Positions 16,804 to 30,014 of a DNA stretch of 64,000 nucleotides are shown here, in pieces (within the stretch, counting starts at the first letter, position 1; each line of letters starts with the position of its first letter). The stretch is taken from positions 62,001-126,000 of the forward strand of contig NZ_QFFU01000016.1 of NCBI RefSeq assembly GCF_003131185.1. Reading direction: 5' to 3'. The stretch is from Pseudomonas ovata. Lineage in GTDB: Bacteria > Pseudomonadota > Gammaproteobacteria > Pseudomonadales > Pseudomonadaceae. The notes beneath the pieces are model-generated. The model was not told the DNA's origin. It did not search any database and was given only the letters and a program-made list of their open reading frames with translations. A program made the position numbers and the translations under genes.

Positions 16804-18198
16804 TCAGAGGGTGCCCTGTGCGCCTTCGAACCAGGCGAGTTTTTCGCGCAGCACCACCACTTCGCCCACGATCACCAAGGTTGGCGCGTGGACTTCGTGG
16901 TCGGCCACCAGTTGCGGCAGGTTGGCCAGGGTGCCGGTGAAGACCCGCTGGGTGACCGTGGTGCCTTGCTGCACCAGGGCCGCCGGGGTATCGGCGGCGC
17001 GACCGTGGGCAATCAATTGCTCACAGATGGTCGGCAGCCCCACCAGCCCCATGTAGAACACCAGAGTCTGCGCTGGCGCGACCAGGTCTTGCCAGGGCAA
17101 ATCGGTGGTGCCGTTCTTCAGGTGCCCGGTGATGAAGCGCACCGATTGCGCGTAGTCACGGTGGGTCAACGGAATCCCGGCATACGCGGCACAACCGCTG
17201 GCTGCCGTAATGCCTGGCACGACCTGGAACGGGATGCCGTGAGCGGCCAGTTCTTCGATCTCTTCACCGCCGCGACCGAAGATAAACGGGTCGCCGCCCT
17301 TGAGGCGTACCACGCGCTTGCCTTGCCTGGCCAGGTTGACCAGTTGCTGGTTGATCTGCTCCTGCGGCAAGGCGTGCTCGCTGCGGCGCTTGCCAACGTA
17401 GACGCGCTCGGCATCCCGGCGGCACAGGTCCAGGATCGCCGGGGCGACCAGGCGGTCGTACAGCACCACGTCGGCCTGCTGCATCAGGCGCAAGGCCTTG
17501 AAGGTCAGCAGGTCCGGGTCGCCGGGGCCAGCCCCGACCAGGTAGACCTCACCCGGCGCGTGCGGCGGTGCACCATTGACCTTGGCATGCAACAGGCGCT
17601 CGGCTTCGGCGCCCTGCCCCGCCAGTTGCCGGTCGGCAATCGGCCCCTGGAACACCTCTTCCCAGAAAGCCCGGCGTTGCTGGACATCCGGGTAGAGCTG
17701 CTTGACCTGATGGCGAAAGCGCGCCGCCAGGCCGGCCAGTTGACCGTAGGTGGACGGAATCCAGGTTTCCAGCTTGGCGCGGATCAGGCGCGCCAGCACC
17801 GGTGCGTCACCGCCGCTGGACACGGCAATGACCAGTGGCGAGCGGTCGACGATGGCCGGGAAGATCACGCTGCACAAGGCCGGCGCATCGACCACGTTGA
17901 CCGGCATGCCACGCTGGCGGGCGTCTTGCGAGACCTGGGCGTTGAGGGGCTCGTCGTCGGTGGCGGCAATGACCAGCACGCAACCGTCCAGGTCGCCCGG
18001 CTCGTAGCCGCGCAGGCGGATTTCTGCGCCACTGTGTTCGACCAGCTCGCGCAACTGGGTCTCGATTTCAGGGGCTACGACGCGCAACAGCGCACCGGCA
18101 TCGGCCAGCAGGCGAGATTTGCGCAAGGCAATCTCACCGCCGCCGACCACCAGCACCCAGCGGCCACGCAGGTTGTGAAACAGGGGCAGAAATTCCAT
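16804..18198 (-). CDS. cysG: Siroheme synthase CysG (trifunctional)
   Basis: 464-aa fusion making siroheme from uroporphyrinogen III. The N-terminal dehydrogenase/ferrochelatase half has a Rossmann loop ([17 protein letters not shown], residues about 15-31) and the [11 protein letters not shown] segment. The C-terminal S-adenosylmethionine-dependent methyltransferase half starts at about 217 ([19 protein letters not shown]) and includes YDRLV and [18 protein letters not shown]. Siroheme serves sulfite and nitrite reductases. It starts immediately after the serS stop with no gap, last in the ftsK-lolA-rarA-crcB-serS-cysG run. Confidence 0.95.
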   Translation of the reverse strand: MEFLPLFHNLRGRWVLVVGGGEIALRKSRLLADAGALLRVVAPEIETQLRELVEHSGAEIRLRGYEPGDLDGCVLVIAATDDEPLNAQVSQDARQRGMPVNVVDAPALCSVIFPAIVDRSPLVIAVSSGGDAPVLARLIRAKLETWIPSTYGQLAGLAARFRHQVKQLYPDVQQRRAFWEEVFQGPIADRQLAGQGAEAERLLHAKVNGAPPHAPGEVYLVGAGPGDPDLLTFKALRLMQQADVVLYDRLVAPAILDLCRRDAERVYVGKRRSEHALPQEQINQQLVNLARQGKRVVRLKGGDPFIFGRGGEEIEELAAHGIPFQVVPGITAASGCAAYAGIPLTHRDYAQSVRFITGHLKNGTTDLPWQDLVAPAQTLVFYMGLVGLPTICEQLIAHGRAADTPAALVQQGTTVTQRVFTGTLANLPQLVADHEVHAPTLVIVGEVVVLREKLAWFEGAQGTL

Positions 18199-19866
<1,668 letters not shown>

Positions 19867-19870
<4 letters not shown>

Positions 19871-21192
19871 GACTTTCTCCGCTTCCGGGGGCTGGCAGCG
19901 TCCAGCGCCTGCAAATGACGCAGCTTTTCGCCGATCTTCAGTTCCAGGCCACGCGGCACCGGCGCGTAGTACTGGCGCGGCTCTAGCTCGTCGGGAAAGT
20001 AGTCCTCGCCGGCGGCATAGGCGTCCGGTTCGTCATGGGCGTAGCGGTATTCGTCGCCATAGCCCAATTGCTTCATCAGCTTGGTCGGCGCGTTGCGCAG
20101 GTGCAGCGGCACTTCCATCGAGCCATTCTCGGCTACGTCACGCATGGCCGCCTTGAAGGCCATGTACACCGCATTGCTCTTGGGCGCGCAGGCCAGATAG
20201 ACAATGGCCTGGGCCACCGCCAGTTCGCCTTCCGGGCTGCCCAGTCGCTCCTGGACGTCCCAGGCCGACATACACAACGGCAAGGCACGTGGGTCGGCGT
20301 TGCCGATGTCTTCACTGGCCATGCGCACCACGCGCCGTGCCAGGTACAACGGGTCGCAGCCGCCGTCGATCATGCGGGCGAACCAGTACAGCGCCGCATC
20401 GGGGCTGGAACCGCGAATCGACTTGTGCAGCGCCGAGATCTGGTCGTAGAACGCCTCGCCGCCCTTGTCGAAACGCCGCCGGCTGTCGCCGAGCAGGCTT
20501 TGCAGCAGCGCATTGTCGATCTCGCTGCCGTCTTCGGCCAGGTCCGAGGCATTTTCCAGCAGGTTGAGCATGCGCCGGCCATCGCCGTCGGCCGCCGCCA
20601 TCAGCGTGGCAAAGCCTTCGTCGCTCAGGCGCAGGTGCCGCTGACCCAGCCCGCGGTCCTCGCTCAGGGCGCGCTGCACCAGCTTGCGCAGGGCCGCCTC
20701 GTCCAGGCTCTTGAGCACATAGACCCGTGCCCGCGACAGCAAGGCATTATTGAGTTCGAACGAGGGGTTTTCCGTGGTTGCGCCGATAAAGATCAGCGTG
20801 CCGTCTTCGACATACGGCAGGAAGGCGTCCTGCTGGGACTTGTTGAACCGGTGCACTTCATCAACGAACAGGATGGTGCGCCGGCCGTATTGCGCCGCCT
20901 GTTGTTTGGCGACCTCGACGGCCTGGCGGATTTCCTTGACCCCGGCCAGCACGGCCGAGACGGTTTCGAAATGCGCGTCCGACACCTTGGCCAGCAGCCG
21001 CGCCAGGGTGGTCTTGCCCACCCCGGGCGGGCCCCAGAAGATCATGGAATGCAGCGCGCCCTGCTCCAGTGCTTCGCGCAGGGGCTTGCCATGGGCCAGC
21101 ACGTGCTCCTGGCCGACGTACTCGTCCAGGTTGGTCGCCCGCAAGCGGGCGGCCAGGGGCTGGGCGATGGGTTCACGACTGAACAGGTCCAT
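19867..21192 (-). CDS. rarA: Replication-associated recombination protein RarA (MgsA)
   Basis: 441-aa clamp-loader-like AAA+ ATPase acting at stalled replication forks. Walker A is GPPGVGKT (54-61), Walker [11 protein letters not shown], sensor 1 [18 protein letters not shown]. The C-terminal tetramerisation region ([20 protein letters not shown]) is typical. It follows lolA by 19 bases and overlaps crcB. Confidence 0.95.
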
Positions 21193-21211
21193 GGTCCGGG
21201 GTCAGCGCCTC

Positions 21212-21835
21212 TTATTCCTGAATGACGTCAGCACCCTTGGGCACCTGGAACTGGAACTTGCCGGCCGGCACCGGCTCATTGGCCTTGACGCCGGTGAACA
21301 GAATATTGGTGCGCTGGCCAACGTTATCGACCAGTTGCATGTCGTTGATCAGGCCATTGCGAAACGATAGGCGCAGGTTATCGAACAGCGTGTCCTTGCT
21401 CTTGGGCTTGAGGGTAAAGTCCAGCACGCCGCCGGCTTCCCTGGCAGTAATGTCAAAGCTTTCGCTGATTTTCGACACGTCACCGGACAGCAACAGGGCC
21501 GGAGTCTGGGTCAGGCGCTGGTCGAGGGTCTTGATGGTCACCTGCTGCAGGTCCGGGTCCCACAGCGAGACTTTCTTGCCGTCGGAGACCATCAGTTGTT
21601 CCTGTGGCGCATCGGTGTGCCAGTTGAACTGGCCAGGACGCTGAAGGGTCATTTCGCCGGTGGTTTCCTGCAGTTGGGTGCCGCTGCCGTCCAGGGTCAT
21701 CTGCGAGAAGCGACCGGTCAGGGTCTGGGATTTTTCCAGCAACTGGGTCAGGCGCGCCACGTCCTTGCTGTCGGCATGCGCCGCCACGGTGGAGAGCGTC
21801 AGGGCGGTGGCCAGTAACAGGCGGATAAGACGCAT
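21212..21835 (-). CDS. lolA: Outer-membrane lipoprotein carrier LolA
   Basis: 207-aa periplasmic chaperone that takes lipoproteins from LolCDE to LolB at the outer membrane. Signal peptide [21 protein letters not shown], then a mature domain with [20 protein letters not shown] and [15 protein letters not shown] typical of LolA. It lies between ftsK and rarA on the same strand, the usual gammaproteobacterial order. Confidence 0.95.
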   Translation of the reverse strand: MRLIRLLLATALTLSTVAAHADSKDVARLTQLLEKSQTLTGRFSQMTLDGSGTQLQETTGEMTLQRPGQFNWHTDAPQEQLMVSDGKKVSLWDPDLQQVTIKTLDQRLTQTPALLLSGDVSKISESFDITAREAGGVLDFTLKPKSKDTLFDNLRLSFRNGLINDMQLVDNVGQRTNILFTGVKANEPVPAGKFQFQVPKGADVIQE

Positions 21836-21905
21836 GGAATTCCTCGTTGGATTCGCTGAAAGGGCGACAGCATGACCGGCATGCTGTCGAGGGTAAGGCT
21901 GTTGG

Positions 21906-24437
21906 TCAGTCGCGCATCGGCGCCGGCGCGATGACTTCGCGGGAGCCGTTGGTGTTCATGGGGGTGACGACGCCGGCATTTTCCATGGTTTCGATCATGC
22001 GTGCCGCGCGGTTGTAACCGATCTTGAGCTTGCGCTGCACCGCTGAAATCGAGGCGCGGCGGCTTTCGAGCACGAACTTGACCGCTTCGTCATACAGCGC
22101 ATCGCTCTCACTGTCGTCGCCATCGCCACCACCGCCGCCGCCTTCGAAGCCACTGCCGGCCTCTTCGACGCCGGCCAGAATATCTTCGTTGTAGTCCGGG
22201 GTGCCACGCATTTTCCAGGCCTCGACCACGCGGTGGACTTCCTCGTCGGAGACGAAGGCGCCGTGCACGCGAATCGGCAGGCTGGTGCCTGGCGGCATGT
22301 ACAGCATGTCACCGTGACCCAGCAATTGCTCGGCGCCACCCTGGTCGATGATGGTACGCGAGTCGATCTTGCTCGACACCTGAAAGGCCATGCGGGTCGG
22401 AATGTTGGCCTTGATCAGGCCGGTGATCACATCCACCGACGGCCGCTGCGTGGCCAGGATCAGGTGGATACCGGCGGCACGGGCTTTCTGGGCGATACGG
22501 GCGATCAGTTCTTCGACCTTCTTGCCGACGATCATCATCATGTCGGCAAATTCGTCGACCACCACCACGATGGTCGGCAGGGTATCGAGCAACGGCGCTT
22601 CGTCGTGCATGTTTTCACGACGGTACAACGGGTCGCTGATCGGCGTGCCGGCTTCGTCGGCGTCACGGACCTTGCGGTTGAAGCCGGCGAGGTTACGCAC
22701 GCCCATGGCCGCCATCAGCTTGTAGCGCCGCTCCATCTCGGCAACGCTCCAGCGCAGGGCGTTGGCGGCGTCCTTCATGTCGGTGACCACCGGGCACAAC
22801 AGGTGCGGGATGCCTTCGTAGATCGACAGTTCAAGCATTTTCGGGTCGATCATGATCAGCTTGGCGTCCTTGGGGCCGGACTTGAACAGGATCGACAGGA
22901 TCATGGCGTTGACGCCCACCGACTTGCCGGAGCCGGTAGTACCGGCCACCAGCAAGTGCGGCATCTTGGCCAGGTCGGTGATCACCGGACGCCCGCCGAT
23001 GTCATGGCCCAGGGCCAGGGGCACCGGTGACGTGGCCGCCGCGAACTCGGGCGAGGACAGCACTTCGGAGAAGCGCACCATCTGCCGGTCTTCGTTGGGA
23101 ATCTCGATGCCCACGGTCGTCTTGCCCGGAATGACCTCGACCACGCGTACGCTGGTCACGGCCAGCGAACGCGCCAGGTCCTTGGCCAGGTTAGCGATGC
23201 GACTGACCTTGACGCCGGCAGCCGGCTGGATTTCGTAGCGGGTGATCACCGGGCCCGGATGGATGGAGTCGACGGTGACCTCGACGCCAAATTCCTTGAG
23301 CTTGATTTCCAGCAACCGGCCTACGGCGTCCAGGGACTCGGGTGAATAATTGAGCGGCTTCTTTTCCACCGGGTCGAGAATCGACAGCGGCGGCAGCGTG
23401 CCCTCGACTGCGCTGTCGATGAACGACGGCGTAGGTTTTGCCAGGCGCACAGGCTCTGGTGGCTTGGCCGGGGCCGGCGGAATAATGGCCGGGGCCGGCT
23501 TGGCACGCTCGGCAACCAGAGACTGGGCCGGGGCCGGCGCAGGCGGCGGTACAGGCGCCATGATCGGTGCTGCGGCAACTGCGGCGGCAGGCACGCTGGC
23601 GGACGCTGCCCTGGCAGGCGTCGTTACAGGCATGGACACCGGCGGTACAGGACGGCTGACCGGTGGTTCAGGCTCGACCACCTTGTCGCGTGCCACCACG
23701 CGCGGCTCACGGCGTTCGACCACGCCGGCCGGGCGCTGGAACTCGCGCAGGTCGGCCTCGCGCAGCTTGGCGACCATCTGCTTGCGCTCGGCGCGCTCGG
23801 CCCACCAGCGACTGACGATGCCTTGCAGCAACTCGAACAGGTCCAGGGTGATCTTGCCGGTCATGTCCATGACCTTGAACCACGACAGGTCGGTGAACAC
23901 CGTCAGGCCGAACAGGAACAGGGCAATGAACAACAGCGTGCTGCCCTGGATGTTCAGCGCGTGCCTGGCCAGGTCGCCCAGCACTTGACCCAGTACACCG
24001 CCGGCCGAGCCTGGAAAGCCTGACGCGAAATGAAAGTGCAGATGGGCCAGTGCGGCACCGGCAAGCACCAGGAACACCAGGCCGATGGTGCGCCAGGAAA
24101 ACAGCCAGCCGCTCCATTGCCACGGCTCGTGCCGTTGCCGGAAGACTTGCCAGGCCTTGATTGCCAGCAGCAAGGGAAAAATGTAGGCGAAATACCCCAG
24201 GACCATGAACAGGATGTCGGCACTGAAGGCGCCGGCACGGCCTGCGGCGTTCTGCACCTCGGTGGCATTGCTGCTGGTATGGCTCCAGCCAGGGTCGCTC
24301 TGGTCGTAGGTCAGCAACGACATCATCAGGTACAGGCACAGGAAGCCGAAGGCGATCAATGCCCCTTCCTTGAGCCGATAGTGCAACTGCTGCCGCCAGA
24401 GGGGTACAGGTGCGGGTGCTGGAGTGGATTTCTTCAA
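21906..24437 (-). CDS. ftsK: DNA translocase FtsK
   Basis: 843-aa septum-anchored DNA pump that clears chromosome ends and activates XerCD at dif. Four N-terminal membrane helices (about 25-180), a Pro/Ala-rich linker (about 250-350), and a RecA-like motor with Walker A GTTGSGKS at about 497-504. The C-terminal winged-helix gamma domain recognises KOPS ([20 protein letters not shown]). The start is a TTG at 24437, preceded by AGGAAA; the frame has a stop just upstream and no ATG nearby. First gene of the minus-strand run to cysG. Confidence 0.95.
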   Translation of the reverse strand: MKKSTPAPAPVPLWRQQLHYRLKEGALIAFGFLCLYLMMSLLTYDQSDPGWSHTSSNATEVQNAAGRAGAFSADILFMVLGYFAYIFPLLLAIKAWQVFRQRHEPWQWSGWLFSWRTIGLVFLVLAGAALAHLHFHFASGFPGSAGGVLGQVLGDLARHALNIQGSTLLFIALFLFGLTVFTDLSWFKVMDMTGKITLDLFELLQGIVSRWWAERAERKQMVAKLREADLREFQRPAGVVERREPRVVARDKVVEPEPPVSRPVPPVSMPVTTPARAASASVPAAAVAAAPIMAPVPPPAPAPAQSLVAERAKPAPAIIPPAPAKPPEPVRLAKPTPSFIDSAVEGTLPPLSILDPVEKKPLNYSPESLDAVGRLLEIKLKEFGVEVTVDSIHPGPVITRYEIQPAAGVKVSRIANLAKDLARSLAVTSVRVVEVIPGKTTVGIEIPNEDRQMVRFSEVLSSPEFAAATSPVPLALGHDIGGRPVITDLAKMPHLLVAGTTGSGKSVGVNAMILSILFKSGPKDAKLIMIDPKMLELSIYEGIPHLLCPVVTDMKDAANALRWSVAEMERRYKLMAAMGVRNLAGFNRKVRDADEAGTPISDPLYRRENMHDEAPLLDTLPTIVVVVDEFADMMMIVGKKVEELIARIAQKARAAGIHLILATQRPSVDVITGLIKANIPTRMAFQVSSKIDSRTIIDQGGAEQLLGHGDMLYMPPGTSLPIRVHGAFVSDEEVHRVVEAWKMRGTPDYNEDILAGVEEAGSGFEGGGGGGDGDDSESDALYDEAVKFVLESRRASISAVQRKLKIGYNRAARMIETMENAGVVTPMNTNGSREVIAPAPMRD

Positions 24438-24859
24438 AACGCTTTATTTCCTGCGCTGGGGCGCGAACAACTCTGTTGAACGATCACGAACGACGGCGAC
24501 TCAAGGGGTACGCCGGTGACATCCGGGACCTGATGAGTATCCCGATGTAACGCCGACTTGAATGATAACGCGCAAAGTGGGCATTGTACGGCTTTGCCTG
24601 CCTGCGGGTCTGTACTGGCACTGTACGCAGCGCCACAAGTCTGGCGCGGCGGTCGTGCATATTCAAGCACCGTCGAGGGGGCCTAATTTGAGCATGCATT
24701 GTGTTTCGTGACAAAGGCTTATGACACACCGTTCAACCGGTATGACCTGCCCGCACCTTGCCGGGCCTGTGCGTGGCAACCTGACTGTGACCATGGCGGA
24801 CGCCTGGAGTTGCATCCAGTGCTCTGCCCTCCCCTTCCCTCGTGAGAATCCCTGACGCC
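24438..24859. other. Divergent ftsK/aat intergenic region
   Basis: No supported gene. Reading toward ftsK there is a bulged stem-loop (ACATC-C-GGGA at 24519-24528 with TCCCGATGT at 24540-24548), which would lie in the ftsK leader. A 44-codon plus-strand frame from 24721 has no recognisable features. In P. aeruginosa, as I remember it, a thioredoxin reductase gene occupies this position; it is absent here. Confidence 0.5.
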
Positions 24860-25549
24860 ATGTTGACCTGGTTACAACGCAACAGCCTGGACTTTCCGCC
24901 TTTGAGCAAGGCCCTGCGCGACCCGGACGGCCTGCTGGCGGCCGGTGGCGACCTGTCGGCAGAGCGCCTGGTGCGGGCTTACCGGCACGGCTGCTTTCCG
25001 TGGTTCCAGGAGGGCCAGCCGATTTTGTGGTGGTCGCCCGACCCGCGCACCGTACTGTTCCCTGAAGAGCTGCATGTCTCGCGCAGCCTGTCCAAGGTGC
25101 TGCGCCAGCAGCGCTACCGGGTGACGTTTGATCAGGATTTCGCGGCCGTCATCCAGGCCTGCGCCGAACCGCGCAGCTACGCAAAGGAAACCTGGATCAC
25201 CGGCAAGATGCAGGACGCCTACCGGCAGCTGCATGCACGTGGTCATGCCCACAGCGTCGAGGTATGGGAGGACGACGTGCTGGTCGGCGGCCTGTATGGC
25301 CTGGCCATGGGGCAGCTGTTTTTTGGCGAATCGATGTTCAGCCGGGCCGACAACGCCTCCAAGGTCGGTTTTGCCACACTGGTGGAGCATCTCAAGGCCT
25401 GGGGCTTTGTGCTGATCGACTGCCAGATGCCGACCGCTCACCTGCAAAGCCTGGGCGCTCGTTCGATTTCGCGCCAGGCCTTTGCCGATTACCTGCACAC
25501 ACACCTGGACGCCGAAAATAACGCCGACTGGTTGCCTAGGCGAGTTTGA
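24860..25549 (+). CDS. aat: Leucyl/phenylalanyl-tRNA-protein transferase
   Basis: 229-aa enzyme that adds Leu or Phe from tRNA to proteins with N-terminal Lys or Arg, creating N-degrons read by ClpS-ClpAP. The start at 24860 gives [14 protein letters not shown], the usual N-terminus; a GTG at 24842 would add six residues. Family motifs include [21 protein letters not shown] and [10 protein letters not shown]. It forms an aat-bpt-infA run with clpA and clpS a few genes away. Confidence 0.95.
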   Translation: MLTWLQRNSLDFPPLSKALRDPDGLLAAGGDLSAERLVRAYRHGCFPWFQEGQPILWWSPDPRTVLFPEELHVSRSLSKVLRQQRYRVTFDQDFAAVIQACAEPRSYAKETWITGKMQDAYRQLHARGHAHSVEVWEDDVLVGGLYGLAMGQLFFGESMFSRADNASKVGFATLVEHLKAWGFVLIDCQMPTAHLQSLGARSISRQAFADYLHTHLDAENNADWLPRRV

Positions 25550-25596
25550 CAGGCTGGCTTACACTCTACTCAACGGTTTTCAACAATGGGGGCAAC

Positions 25597-26304
25597 ATGA
25601 CCGACCTGGCGCGGCTGAAGTTTTATGCCACGCAACCCCACGCCTGCAGCTACCTGCCCGACGAACAGGCCACCACCCTGTTTCTGGACCCCAGTCAGCC
25701 GATGGATGTGCAGGTGTATGCCGACCTGTCGGACATGGGGTTTCGTCGCAGCGGCGATCATCTTTACCGGCCGCACTGCCAGAACTGCAGTGCCTGCATA
25801 CCGGCACGTATTCCGGTGGACCTGTTCGTCCCGGACCGACAGCAGAAGCGCATCATCAAGCGTAACGCCGACCTGCAGGTGCGCGGCGTCAAGCCGACCT
25901 TCACCCAGGAATACTTCGACCTCTACCAGCGCTACATCGAGCAGCGCCACGCCGACGGCGACATGTATCCGCCCAGCCGCGATCAGTTCATCACCTTCCT
26001 GGTGCGCGACCTGCCATTTTCGCGCTTCTACGAGTTTCGTGCCGAGGGCCGGTTGCTGGCAGTGGCCGCCACCGACATGCTGCCCAACGGGCTATCGGCG
26101 GTGTACACCTTCTACGAGCCCGATGAAGAACGCCGCAGCCTAGGGCGCTATGCCATCCTCTGGCAGATTGCCGAAACCGCACGCCTGAATCTGCATGCGG
26201 TGTACCTGGGCTACTGGATAAAGAACTGCAAGAAGATGAATTACAAGACCCAATACCGCCCCATTGAGCTGCTGACAAATCAAAGATGGGTCACTCTGTA
26301 CTGA
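25597..26304 (+). CDS. bpt: Aspartate/glutamate leucyltransferase (ATE1-like)
   Basis: 235-aa bacterial member of the arginyl-tRNA-protein transferase fold. Bpt enzymes transfer Leu to N-terminal Asp or Glu, giving N-degrons for ClpS. I chose the ATG at 25597 behind GGGGG. The conserved cysteine-rich N-terminal segment is present (CSYLP, then [12 protein letters not shown]), and the C-terminal [20 protein letters not shown] is typical. Often annotated ate. Confidence 0.93.
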   Translation: MTDLARLKFYATQPHACSYLPDEQATTLFLDPSQPMDVQVYADLSDMGFRRSGDHLYRPHCQNCSACIPARIPVDLFVPDRQQKRIIKRNADLQVRGVKPTFTQEYFDLYQRYIEQRHADGDMYPPSRDQFITFLVRDLPFSRFYEFRAEGRLLAVAATDMLPNGLSAVYTFYEPDEERRSLGRYAILWQIAETARLNLHAVYLGYWIKNCKKMNYKTQYRPIELLTNQRWVTLY

Positions 26305-26406
26305 AGTCCTTGGCGTAGCAGGCATTTTTCGGGCACAATGCACGCCGCTTTTGCCTGGCGCCACTTGCACCGGGCCACTCAATTTGATACCCGAGGGCTT
26401 TACTGC

Positions 26407-26625
26407 ATGTCGAAAGAAGACAGCTTCGAAATGGAAGGCACTGTCGTCGACACCCTGCCCAACACCATGTTTCGCGTGGAGTTGGAAAATGGGCACGTCG
26501 TAACTGCGCACATCTCCGGCAAGATGCGCAAAAACTACATCCGCATTCTGACCGGTGACAAGGTGCGCGTTGAATTGACGCCTTACGATCTGAGCAAGGG
26601 CCGCATCACCTACCGCGCTCGTTAA
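26407..26625 (+). CDS. infA: Translation initiation factor IF-1
   Basis: 72-aa S1/OB-fold protein that binds the ribosomal A site with IF-2 and IF-3. The sequence [19 protein letters not shown] to KGRITYRAR is near-universal. A strong terminator follows at once. Confidence 0.98.
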
Positions 26626-26640
26626 GCACGGTTGCCTCAG

Positions 26641-26673
26641 ACGAAAAAGCCCGGCATTGCCGGGCTTTGTCGT
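26641..26673. terminator. Bidirectional terminator between infA and clpA
   Basis: AAAGCCCGGC-ATT-GCCGGGCTTT (26646-26668), with outer ACGA/TCGT pairing. A-run before and T-run after allow it to stop infA on the plus strand and clpA on the minus strand. Confidence 0.85.
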
Positions 26674-26738
26674 TTCTGGAGCATGCTCATCAAACACCGC
26701 CTGCACATGACCCGCCCCTCGCGGGACGGGCCATACCG

Positions 26739-29012
26739 TCAGGCCATTTCTGCAGTGGTTTCGTAATCGAAGGTGATCTCGCCATCCTTGATGTCGATAT
26801 GCACCACACCGCCATGATCGGACAACTCGCCGAACAGGATCTCTTCGGCCAGCGGACGCTTGATCCGGTCCTGGATCAGACGCGCCATCGGCCTTGCACC
26901 CATCGCCGCGTCGTAGCCACCCTGCGCCAGCCAGCTGCGCGCTGCATCGGAGACCTCGAGCAGGACCCGCTTGTCTTCCAGTTGCGCCTGCAGCTCGGTG
27001 AGGAACTTGTCCACCACACTCTTGATGACCTCATGACTGAGCCGGCCGAACTGGATGATGGTGTCCAGGCGGTTGCGGAACTCGGGCGTGAAGCTCTTCT
27101 TGATCACTTCCATCGCATCGGAGGAGTGATCCTGGTGAGTGAAACCGATCGAAGCCCGCGAGGCGGTCTCGGCACCGGCATTGGTGGTCATGATCAGGAT
27201 CACATTGCGGAAGTCCGCCTTGCGACCGTTGTTGTCGGTCAGCGTGCCGTGATCCATGACCTGCAGCAGCAGGTTGAAGACCTCGGGGTGCGCCTTTTCG
27301 ATCTCATCGAGCAACAGCACGCAATGCGGCTGCTTGGTGATGGCCTCGGTGAGCAGACCGCCCTGATCGAAACCGACATAGCCTGGCGGCGCACCGATCA
27401 GCCGCGAAACGGTATGCCGCTCCATGTATTCGGACATGTCGAAACGCACCAGCTCCACACCCAGGGCCTTGGCGAGCTGACGCGCCGCCTCGGTCTTGCC
27501 GACCCCGGTGGGGCCTGCAAACAGGAACGAACCTACAGGCTTGTCGGGTGACTTCAGGCCGGCACGGGACAGCTTGATGGCCGTGGACAGCGAGTCGATT
27601 GCCGCATCCTGCCCGAACACGGTGAGCTTGAGGTCACGCTCCAGGTTGCGCAGCAGCTCCTTGTCGGAGCTGTTGACATGCTTGGGCGGAATCCGCGCAA
27701 TCTTGGCCACGATGTCTTCGACATGCACGACCTCGATGCGCTTGACGCGCTTCTCGACCGGCTGCAGGCGCTGATAGGCGCCCGCCTCATCGATAACATC
27801 AATGGCCTTGTCCGGCATGTGCCGGTCATTGATGTAGCGCGAGGCCAGCTCGGCTGCGGCACGCAGGGCCTCGTCGCTGTACTCGATGTCGTGGTGCTGC
27901 TCGAAGCGCCCCTTGAGCCCCCTGAGGATGCCGATGGTGTCCTCGACCGACGGCTCCGACACGTCGACCTTCTGGAAGCGACGGGCCAGCGCACGGTCCT
28001 TCTCGAAGATGCCGCGAAATTCCTGGAACGTGGTCGAGCCAATGCAGCGGATATCACCCGAGGACAAGAGCGGCTTGAGCAGGTTGGAGGCGTCCATCAC
28101 GCCACCCGAGGCCGCACCGGCACCGATGATGGTGTGGATTTCATCGATGAACAGAATGGCATGCGGGCGCTTTCGCAACTCGTTGAGCAGCGCCTTGAAG
28201 CGCTTCTCGAAGTCCCCGCGATACTTGGTGCCCGCCAGCAATGCGCCAAGATCGAGGGAGTAGACGACACTGTTGGCCAGCAGGTCCGGCACCTGGTTAT
28301 CGACGATGCGCTTGGCCAGGCCCTCGGCAATGGCGGTCTTGCCGACACCAGCCTCGCCGACCAGCAGAGGGTTGTTCTTGCGACGACGGGCGAGGATCTG
28401 CGCCACGCGCTCGACCTCGGACTCGCGGCCGACGAGCGGGTCGATACGCCCCTGACGCGCCTGTTCGTTCAGGTTGCTGGCATAGGCATCCAGAGGATTG
28501 CCTGAGGAAGAAGCCTCACCGCCCTCGTCGTCCTGCATATCTTGCTCACCTTCGGAAGAGTGTTCGCCGTGCCCGGGAACCTTGGAGATTCCGTGGGCAA
28601 TGTAGTTGACGACATCGATCCGGGCCACGCTCTGCTGCTTGAGCAGAAACACGGCCTGGCTTTCCTGTTCGCTGAAGATCGCTACCAGTACGTTGGCACC
28701 GGTGACTTCGCGCTTGCCGGAGCTTTGCACATGGAATACGGCGCGTTGCAGCACGCGCTGGAACCCGAGCGTTGGCTGGGTCTCGCGATCCTCGTCATGA
28801 ACGGGGATCAGGGGTGTGGTGGAGTCGATGAACTCCTGCAGATCACGCTTGAGCTTATCGAGGTTTGCGCCGCAGGCACGCAAGACGGTGGCTGCAGCCT
28901 CGTTGTCCAACAAGGCCAGCAGAAGGTGTTCGACGGTCATGAACTCATGACGCTTGGAACGCGCTTCCTTGAAGGCCAGATTGAGGGTGACTTCGAGTTC
29001 ACGGTTTAACAT
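26739..29012 (-). CDS. clpA: ATP-dependent protease unfoldase ClpA
   Basis: 757-aa double-AAA+ unfoldase feeding ClpP. The N-domain (1-140) binds ClpS, D1 Walker A is GEAGVGKT (219-226), D2 Walker A is GPTGVGKT (500-507), with [11 protein letters not shown] as the second Walker B. An IGF tripeptide ([10 protein letters not shown]) corresponds to the ClpP-docking loop. An acidic, Glu/Asp/Ser-rich linker follows the N-domain (about 145-172). clpS lies 30 bases upstream on the same strand. Confidence 0.97.
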   Translation of the reverse strand: MLNRELEVTLNLAFKEARSKRHEFMTVEHLLLALLDNEAAATVLRACGANLDKLKRDLQEFIDSTTPLIPVHDEDRETQPTLGFQRVLQRAVFHVQSSGKREVTGANVLVAIFSEQESQAVFLLKQQSVARIDVVNYIAHGISKVPGHGEHSSEGEQDMQDDEGGEASSSGNPLDAYASNLNEQARQGRIDPLVGRESEVERVAQILARRRKNNPLLVGEAGVGKTAIAEGLAKRIVDNQVPDLLANSVVYSLDLGALLAGTKYRGDFEKRFKALLNELRKRPHAILFIDEIHTIIGAGAASGGVMDASNLLKPLLSSGDIRCIGSTTFQEFRGIFEKDRALARRFQKVDVSEPSVEDTIGILRGLKGRFEQHHDIEYSDEALRAAAELASRYINDRHMPDKAIDVIDEAGAYQRLQPVEKRVKRIEVVHVEDIVAKIARIPPKHVNSSDKELLRNLERDLKLTVFGQDAAIDSLSTAIKLSRAGLKSPDKPVGSFLFAGPTGVGKTEAARQLAKALGVELVRFDMSEYMERHTVSRLIGAPPGYVGFDQGGLLTEAITKQPHCVLLLDEIEKAHPEVFNLLLQVMDHGTLTDNNGRKADFRNVILIMTTNAGAETASRASIGFTHQDHSSDAMEVIKKSFTPEFRNRLDTIIQFGRLSHEVIKSVVDKFLTELQAQLEDKRVLLEVSDAARSWLAQGGYDAAMGARPMARLIQDRIKRPLAEEILFGELSDHGGVVHIDIKDGEITFDYETTAEMA

Positions 29013-29042
29013 AGCTTCACCTCATACCCAAGTGGTCGGCGT

Positions 29043-29417
29043 TTAACCGTCCTTCTCGATCTCACAGAGTAGTGGATGCTGGCTCTCCCTGGCGTATTGG
29101 TTGACCTGCATGGCCTTGGTCTCGGCGATGTCGCGGGTAAACAATCCGCAGACTGCCCGTCCCTCTGTATGGACGGCCAGCATGATCTTGGTGGCCAGCT
29201 CACGATTCAGGTTGAAAAACACCTCCAGCACTTCGACAACGAAATCCATCGGGGTGTAATCATCGTTGAACAAAATCACCTTATACATCGGTGGCGCCTG
29301 CAGAGTCGGCTTGGCGTCCTGTACCGCTACGCCCGACGCATCGTCCTCGTGCGCGCCCTCGTTTGACCGAGGACCATCCTGATTGAATGTTAGTCGAATC
29401 TTGCTGATTGCATGCAT
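29043..29417 (-). CDS. clpS: N-degron adaptor ClpS
   Basis: 124-aa adaptor that binds N-terminal Leu, Phe, Trp and Tyr and delivers them to ClpA. The recognition pocket motif ([16 protein letters not shown]) and [17 protein letters not shown] are intact. The N-terminal tail of about 40 residues is flexible and carries an acidic stretch. Upstream of clpA in one operon and divergent from cspD, as in other pseudomonads. Confidence 0.96.
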   Translation of the reverse strand: MHAISKIRLTFNQDGPRSNEGAHEDDASGVAVQDAKPTLQAPPMYKVILFNDDYTPMDFVVEVLEVFFNLNRELATKIMLAVHTEGRAVCGLFTRDIAETKAMQVNQYARESQHPLLCEIEKDG

Positions 29418-29653
29418 GGGGAAAGAATGTTCATTTCGAAAAAGTCGGATTGAACCAATAGCAAGTGGCCGCTGTCCAACCGGCTTTCATGACATGGACT
29501 GCCGCATGACCTTGACTATCAGCTAAACGGTGTTACAAACAATAGAGCCCACATTGGGTAAAAAGGGTCCGCGCAGTCAACCAAAATTTTTCAGGTCAGG
29601 CGGATTGAGGTGGATGATACTCCAGACGGAGTCCTTTGCAGAGGGATATGGCT

Positions 29654-29923
29654 ATGCTCAGTGGTAAAGTCAAGTGGTTCAATAATGCAAAAGGCTATGG
29701 ATTTATCCTTGCCGACGGCCGGGATGAAGACCTGTTCGCACATTATTCAGCTATTAAAATGGATGGTTACAAGACGCTCAAGGCCGGGCAACCAGTGCAA
29801 TTTGAGATTATCCAGGGCCCCAAGGGCTTGCACGCTGTAGAGATTTCGCCCGCGACAGCCAGTGCTGACAAATCGGTCGAAACATCGAGTGCAACCGTCA
29901 AGGCTTCAAACGTGCCTGCCTGA
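29654..29923 (+). CDS. cspD: Cold-shock-domain protein CspD
   Basis: 89-aa nucleic-acid-binding protein with RNP motifs KGYGFI and DLFAHY; E. coli CspD inhibits replication in stationary phase. I chose the ATG at 29654 (MLSGKVKWFNNAKGYGFI), with AGAGGG about 8 bases upstream; ATG at 29648 is alternative. A Ser/Thr/Ala-rich tail of about 25 residues follows the CSD. Confidence 0.93.
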   Translation: MLSGKVKWFNNAKGYGFILADGRDEDLFAHYSAIKMDGYKTLKAGQPVQFEIIQGPKGLHAVEISPATASADKSVETSSATVKASNVPA

Positions 29924-29960
29924 GGCGAACCACCACAAACGCCAGTCATGCCAGACTGCC

Positions 29961-29994
29961 GGATGGCCGGTCCAGATGCTTGAACCGGCCATCC
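29961..29994. terminator. Hairpin between cspD and icd
   Basis: GGATGGCCGGT (29961-29971) pairs with ACCGGCCATCC (29984-29994) over a 12-base loop. Convergent genes on both sides; only a weak T-run. Confidence 0.6.
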
Positions 29995-30014
29995 GGCCTT
30001 GATCCCTCTACCTG

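Noticed and set aside
20035-21225. 396-codon open frame antisense to rarA
   Set aside because: Shadow frame; rarA motifs are intact on the minus strand.
24721-24855. 44-codon frame upstream of aat
   Set aside because: No Shine-Dalgarno and no recognisable sequence.
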